This document shows, piece by piece, positions 5,733 through 8,497 of a stretch of 8,497 nt of DNA. This DNA is from an uncultured Candidatus Melainabacteria bacterium (GTDB lineage: Bacteria; Cyanobacteriota; Vampirovibrionia; Gastranaerophilales; Gastranaerophilaceae): contig CAKVND010000064.1 in the NCBI GenBank assembly GCA_934777245.1, positions 1 through 8,497 on the forward strand, given 5' to 3'. Position 1 is the first letter of the stretch. Each line of letters starts with the position of its first letter. The notes below the pieces were generated by a model. That model made no database searches. It saw nothing but the letters and a program-made list of their open reading frames with translations, and had not been told where the DNA came from. A program made the translations under genes and the position numbers.

Positions 5733-6241
5733 CGCTTCGTACTCAATTAACAGCTTTTCGTTACAAGGCTGAGTACAATTCGTTACTTTGGCTAAATAAA
5801 AATAATAAAAGAACTCAAGAATACCAAGAAAAGGGGTTGAATTTATTACATCAAAAAGTTGATAATTTGCCTGATAAAATTGCATTTCGTCCAAAGTTTT
5901 TAAAGGAATCTTTTTGCGTAAAAGTTTTTAATCAATTATATCTTTTTATATCAAAAAATAATTTAGGAAAGCCTATTACAGAGCGCTTTGATTCTTTGTT
6001 TCATGAAGTCGGACATTGGTTACATTTCCAAAATCTTCCTACAAAAGAAGAAAGGAAAGCTGTTTGGAAAGAAATTAATAAAGAAAAAGTAAAAAACGAT
6101 GTTTCAAAACGTGCAGTAGAAAATAATGAAGGCTTAGAATTTGTAGCAGAAGTATTCAAAGGACTTGTAAAAGGTGAAAAATACGATAATTATATTATGG
6201 AATTTTATAACCGCCTTAAAGGTCCTAAAGTAAAACAATAA
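5729..6241 (+). CDS. Small HEXXH zincin-type metallopeptidase-like protein
   Basis: 170 residues. The sequence LFHEVGHWLHF (90-100) carries HEXXH (H92, E93, H96), the zinc-binding and catalytic motif of zincins. About 41-45 residues later, EGLEFVAEVFKGL (134-146) offers E137 or E141 as a third zinc ligand in an ExxxE arrangement common in gluzincin-type proteins. The preceding 90 residues are basic and unrecognised. There is no signal peptide or membrane helix, so cytosolic action or non-Sec export is expected. It overlaps the acyltransferase gene by 4 bases (ATGA), meaning coupled translation and probably related function. The stop lies 3 bases from the stop of the convergent phosphoesterase gene. 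The metallopeptidase reading follows from the motif and spacing; the target is unknown, and the compact size could suit a toxin-like or processing role. Confidence 0.7.
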   Translation: MTLRTQLTAFRYKAEYNSLLWLNKNNKRTQEYQEKGLNLLHQKVDNLPDKIAFRPKFLKESFCVKVFNQLYLFISKNNLGKPITERFDSLFHEVGHWLHFQNLPTKEERKAVWKEINKEKVKNDVSKRAVENNEGLEFVAEVFKGLVKGEKYDNYIMEFYNRLKGPKVKQ

Positions 6242-6244
6242 TCT

Positions 6245-7012
6245 CTATTCTTTATCGTTTCCGTTAATTACGATGATTTCAGGCACAGCGCCAAATCTAA
6301 TGGGTAGAATACTTGTACCCAAACCTTTTGTCACAAGCATTTTGTTGTGTGTATCTTCAATCAAGCCGCGAACAAGTTTGTTTCCATATTTAGAAGGTAA
6401 GTTTAAAGCTCCGATAAATGGCAGATAAATTTGTCCGCCGTGCAGATGTCCTGCAAGAATTAGTTCAACTTTTTCATGCACATCATAATAAATATCAGGG
6501 TTGTGTGAAAGCAAAATTGTCGGGTGTTCCGTTCCAATAAGCGCCATTTCTACATCGGGAAAACCTGTTTGTATATCTTCAACACCTGCAATAGATAATC
6601 CTTCAAATTTTGTATTTGAGTTTTCCAAAACAATTATGCCGTTTGCTTGAAGTGTTTCTCTCACCCCGTCTTTATCATACCAACCATCGTGATTCCCAAG
6701 AACTGTAATCATCGGTGCTTTTATTTTTTTGAATTCCTTAACCTGCTCTTCTATCGGCAAAGTATATTTTCCATCATGACCTTTTATGAAATCACCGCCA
6801 GATAAAACCAAGTCAGGCTCAATTTCATTAATGGTATTAACAATTTTTTGAAGTCTTTTTCTTTCGTTTTTTGCAATATGAAAATCACTCACAAAAACTA
6901 TTTTTTTATCACCAAGTTCTTTAAATGTGTAGTTTTTGACTACAAGTAAATTTGGCTCGATAAAAAATGACCAAATAAAAAGTAAAGTGATTAGAATTAA
7001 AAAATATTTCAT
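6245..7012 (-). CDS. Membrane-anchored calcineurin-like metallophosphoesterase (YkuE-like)
   Basis: 255 residues. Residues 2-18 (KYFLILITLLFIWSFFI) form one N-terminal membrane helix or uncleaved signal anchor. The full set of dinuclear-metal phosphoesterase motifs follows: SDFH (42-45), GGDF (72-75), GNHDG (106-110), LSHNPD (168-173) and GHLHGGQ (188-194). The ending (GTSILPIRFGAVPEI) is typical of the YkuE/YaeI subgroup. Family members hydrolyse phosphoester or pyrophosphate bonds, some acting on lipid-linked substrates such as UDP-diacylglucosamine; the substrate here cannot be read. No Shine-Dalgarno site is evident before the ATG at 7012. A 7-base inverted repeat (7021-7041) lies just upstream. 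It is convergent with the metalloprotease-like gene, and no terminator fits in the 3-base gap. Length and motifs indicate an intact enzyme. Confidence 0.92.
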   Translation of the reverse strand: MKYFLILITLLFIWSFFIEPNLLVVKNYTFKELGDKKIVFVSDFHIAKNERKRLQKIVNTINEIEPDLVLSGGDFIKGHDGKYTLPIEEQVKEFKKIKAPMITVLGNHDGWYDKDGVRETLQANGIIVLENSNTKFEGLSIAGVEDIQTGFPDVEMALIGTEHPTILLSHNPDIYYDVHEKVELILAGHLHGGQIYLPFIGALNLPSKYGNKLVRGLIEDTHNKMLVTKGLGTSILPIRFGAVPEIIVINGNDKE

Positions 7013-7020
7013 AGAAACAG

Positions 7021-7041
7021 TTTAGCATAATTTGTGCTAAA
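7021..7041. repeat. Short inverted repeat upstream of the phosphoesterase gene
   Basis: TTTAGCA (7021-7027) and TGCTAAA (7035-7041), a perfect 7-base inverted repeat with a 7-base spacer, 9-29 bases before the leftward start codon. It could be an operator or a small leader hairpin. It may also be chance in AT-rich DNA. Confidence 0.4.
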
Positions 7042-7070
7042 ATAAATACGCATATTAGTTATACTTTTAT

Positions 7071-7162
7071 ATGGATTGCTTTGTCACTAAAACGGATATT
7101 TGTCCCTCGCAATGACAGCATGCCAAGTCATTGCGAGGAGCGTTAGCGATGTGGCAATCCAT
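7071..7162. repeat. Palindromic dispersed-type intergenic repeat (MITE/REP-like)
   Basis: A 92-base dyad. The outer arms are ATGGATTGC (7071-7079) and GCAATCCAT (7154-7162). The inner arms are CCTCGCAATGAC (7105-7116) and GTCATTGCGAGG (7127-7138), around a 10-base loop. Between them the left side has a degenerate, expanded copy of the right side's AGCGTTAGCGATGT. The right half, GTCATTGCGAGGAGC followed by a GCAATCC end, matches from memory a repeat consensus found in intergenic DNA of many unrelated bacteria. It is GC-richer than its surroundings. It ends 15 bases before the ferritin ribosome binding site, so it may fold in the ferritin leader. Confidence 0.8.
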
Positions 7163-7186
7163 TAAAAAGATAGAGTTGGAGGAAAT

Positions 7187-7696
7187 ATGATTAACGAAAA
7201 ATTACAAGAAGCATTTAATGACCAAATTAATAAAGAATTTTATTCTGAATATTTATATTTAGCAATGAAGGTTTATTTTCAAGAACTTAATTTGCAAGGT
7301 TTTGTAAATTGGTTTGATGTTCAAGTTCAAGAAGAACATGCGCATGCTATGGGAATGTTGAATTATTTGAACGAAAGAGGCGGTAAAATCGACTTAAGAG
7401 CAATTGAAAAACCTGAGCTTGAAGGAACTTGTCCTCTTACAATGTTTGAGCAAGTTTTAAGACATGAAGAATATGTAACTTCAAGAATTAATCATGTAAT
7501 GGATGTAGCAGAAGAAGTTAAAGATAGAGCTGCAATGCACCTTCTTGACTGGTATATTAAAGAACAAGTTGAGGAAGAGGCTAATGTTGGCGGTGTTTTA
7601 GCAACATTGAAATTAATCGGCGACGATAAAAAAGCTTTACTAATCTTGGATAAAGATTTAGCAGCAAGAACATTTGTTGCACCTATTATAGGATAG
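7187..7696 (+). CDS. ftnA: Non-heme ferritin (FtnA-type)
   Basis: Iron-storage protein that oxidises Fe(II) at a di-iron ferroxidase centre and stores ferric mineral inside a 24-subunit cytosolic shell. At 169 residues it has the normal length. The expected metal-site residues sit at the same numbers as in E. coli FtnA: E17 (in NKEFYSEYLYLAM), E50 and H53 (in QEEHAHAMG), E94 (in RHEEY), Q127 and E130 (in DWYIKEQVEEE). The four-helix pattern and the short C-terminal fifth helix are recognisable. There is no heme-binding Met in the bacterioferritin position. GGAGG (7178-7182) lies 4 bases before the ATG, a strong but close site. No clear promoter was found. The upstream palindromic repeat may separate the gene from its promoter or lie in its leader. 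rnhB follows 5 bases after the stop and is probably co-transcribed. Confidence 0.95.
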   Translation: MINEKLQEAFNDQINKEFYSEYLYLAMKVYFQELNLQGFVNWFDVQVQEEHAHAMGMLNYLNERGGKIDLRAIEKPELEGTCPLTMFEQVLRHEEYVTSRINHVMDVAEEVKDRAAMHLLDWYIKEQVEEEANVGGVLATLKLIGDDKKALLILDKDLAARTFVAPIIG

Positions 7697-7701
7697 AGTT
7701 G

Positions 7702-8334
7702 ATGAGTTCAGAACTTTTATTTCAATTTGATAAAGATTTTAATACAACAATAATAGGAACGGATGAAGCCGGAAGAGGTCCTGCTGCTGGTGGTGTATTT
7801 GCAGCGGCAGTTTGTTTCGAAAAAGTAACGGACGGATTGATTAAGGATTTAGCAATCCTTAATGATTCAAAAAAACTTACGGCAAAAAAACGTAATTCAA
7901 TTTATGACGTTATTAAAAATAGTACGTTAAATGAGATTGTTTGTGTTGAAGTCGATGAGATTGAAAAAATAAATATTTTGAATGCGTCACTAAAAGCAAT
8001 GAACTTAGCTTGCTCCGCAATAATTGATAATTCTGATGTTATGGTTTTAGTTGACGGTAATAAATTAATCAAAAATTTTAAATATCCGCAGCAATTTATT
8101 ATAAAAGGTGATTCAAAATCAGCTTCAATAGCTGCCGCAAGTATTTTAGCAAAGGTTACGCGTGACAGGTACATGGAACAATTGCATGAGGAATTTCCTA
8201 TGTACAATTGGGCGAAAAATGCCGGATATTTAACAAAAGAACATCTTGATGCAATTGATAAACATGGTTTATGCAAGTATCACAGACCTTCTTTTTTGCG
8301 CAAGCATTTTACAAAACAGTTGAGTTTGATTTGA
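7702..8334 (+). CDS. rnhB: Ribonuclease HII
   Basis: Cytosolic endonuclease that cuts the RNA strand of RNA-DNA hybrids and incises at single ribonucleotides in DNA. All family motifs are present: IIGTDEAGRGPAAGG (17-31, catalytic D21 and E22), LNDSKKLT (53-60), VDGN (117-120, D118), KGDSKSASIAAASILAKVTR (135-154, D137) and AGYLTKEH...HGLCKYHRPSF (174-198). The length of 210 residues is normal. A TTG at 7699 precedes ATG at 7702 in frame; I take the ATG, which has a weak AGG (7690-7692) 9 bases upstream within the end of the ferritin gene. Translation is probably coupled to ferritin. The TGA stop (8332-8334) is the first part of a TGAGGTGA that matches the inverted repeat arms just downstream. 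Confidence 0.95.
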   Translation: MSSELLFQFDKDFNTTIIGTDEAGRGPAAGGVFAAAVCFEKVTDGLIKDLAILNDSKKLTAKKRNSIYDVIKNSTLNEIVCVEVDEIEKINILNASLKAMNLACSAIIDNSDVMVLVDGNKLIKNFKYPQQFIIKGDSKSASIAAASILAKVTRDRYMEQLHEEFPMYNWAKNAGYLTKEHLDAIDKHGLCKYHRPSFLRKHFTKQLSLI

Positions 8335-8355
8335 GGTGAGAAGTTTTTGTATAAT
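8326..8355 (+). promoter_or_regulatory. Possible promoter reading into the terminal inverted repeat
   Basis: TTGATT (8326-8331), 18 bases, then a perfect TATAAT (8350-8355). The -35 element overlaps the last codons of rnhB. Transcription would start near 8362 and run straight through the repeat. No gene follows within the window. Confidence 0.35.
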
Positions 8356-8369
8356 TCCCTTTACGGGTT

Positions 8370-8496
8370 TTCACCTCACCCTAACCCTCTCCTGTAAGGA
8401 GAGGGAATGACTTAAAGTCGCTCAGTTATTTATTGTTAAAATTAACAAGTCTTGATTATCCCCTCTCCTTACAGGAGAGGGTTAGGGTGAGGTGAA
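8370..8496. repeat. Perfect 36-base inverted repeat, MITE-like element
   Basis: Arms at 8370-8405 and 8461-8496 are exact reverse complements around a 55-base centre. Each arm contains its own hairpin: CCCTCTCCT and AGGAGAGGG with a 3-base loop, at 8385-8405 and 8461-8481. The arms also carry CTCACCCTAACCC, a motif I recall from dispersed GC-rich repeats in many bacteria. The AT-rich centre holds a small palindrome (TTGTTAA-AA-TTAACAA). TGAGGTGA at 8332-8339, overlapping the rnhB stop, matches the outer end of the arms and could be a remnant of a third copy. The arms are much GC-richer than the genome. No transposase is visible, and the right flank lies beyond the window, so a target duplication cannot be judged. 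Confidence 0.85.
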
Positions 8497-8497
8497 G

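Noticed and set aside
7699..7701. TTG as the rnhB start
   Set aside because: An ATG follows immediately in frame and is the more likely start.
7902..8276. 124-residue minus-strand ORF inside rnhB
   Set aside because: RNase HII motifs on the plus strand are decisive; the antisense frame has no recognisable domain or ribosome binding site.
8385..8405. Rho-independent terminator for rnhB
   Set aside because: The GC-rich hairpin is strong but no T-tract follows it; it may slow polymerase but is not a standard terminator.
8370..8496. CRISPR array
   Set aside because: Only two copies exist and they are inverted, not direct, with no cas genes; it is an inverted-repeat element.

Overview
Organism. 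The window is AT-rich and uses the standard bacterial code, with Shine-Dalgarno sites of the AGGAG/GGAGG type. It carries flagellar genes, a peptidoglycan precursor gene, and a run of small unknown proteins whose N-termini share an IS-x-T-x-F-x-(A/G)-K pattern. From memory rather than a search, this fits a non-photosynthetic cyanobacterial relative of the Gastranaerophilales (Melainabacteria/Vampirovibrionia) type. A Firmicute-like low-GC bacterium is not excluded.

Layout. (1) Positions 1-974, minus strand: a FliM/FliN-type flagellar switch protein with two SpoA domains, cut by the window edge, with a strong internal ribosome binding site at the junction before the second SpoA domain. (2) 975-1327: a 353-base divergent control region with a near-consensus housekeeping promoter and an inverted repeat in front of fliD. 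(3) 1328-3070: fliD, the filament cap, closed by a clear terminator. (4) 3206-4165: mraY, apparently a transcription unit of its own between two terminators and away from other cell-wall genes. (5) 4301-6241: four tightly packed plus-strand genes: two small peptides, a divergent PlsC-like acyltransferase and a small HEXXH metalloprotease-like protein. This is the least explained part of the window. (6) 6245-7012, minus strand: a membrane-anchored metallophosphoesterase, tail to tail with the previous cluster with only 3 bases between them. (7) 7071-7162: a palindromic dispersed-type repeat just upstream of a ferritin gene (7187-7696), which is followed 5 bases later by rnhB (RNase HII). (8) 8370-8496: a perfect 36-base inverted repeat, each arm itself a hairpin, immediately after rnhB.

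How it fits together. The left end is flagellar: switch/C-ring protein and filament cap, transcribed divergently and probably co-regulated. mraY, ftnA and rnhB are ordinary housekeeping genes. The 4301-6241 cluster has the spacing of an operon, and its first three products share an N-terminal tag. It is the best candidate for an undescribed lineage-specific system, perhaps acting at the membrane or on exported substrates, but no function can be assigned from sequence alone. The two repeats look like non-autonomous mobile or REP-like intergenic elements.
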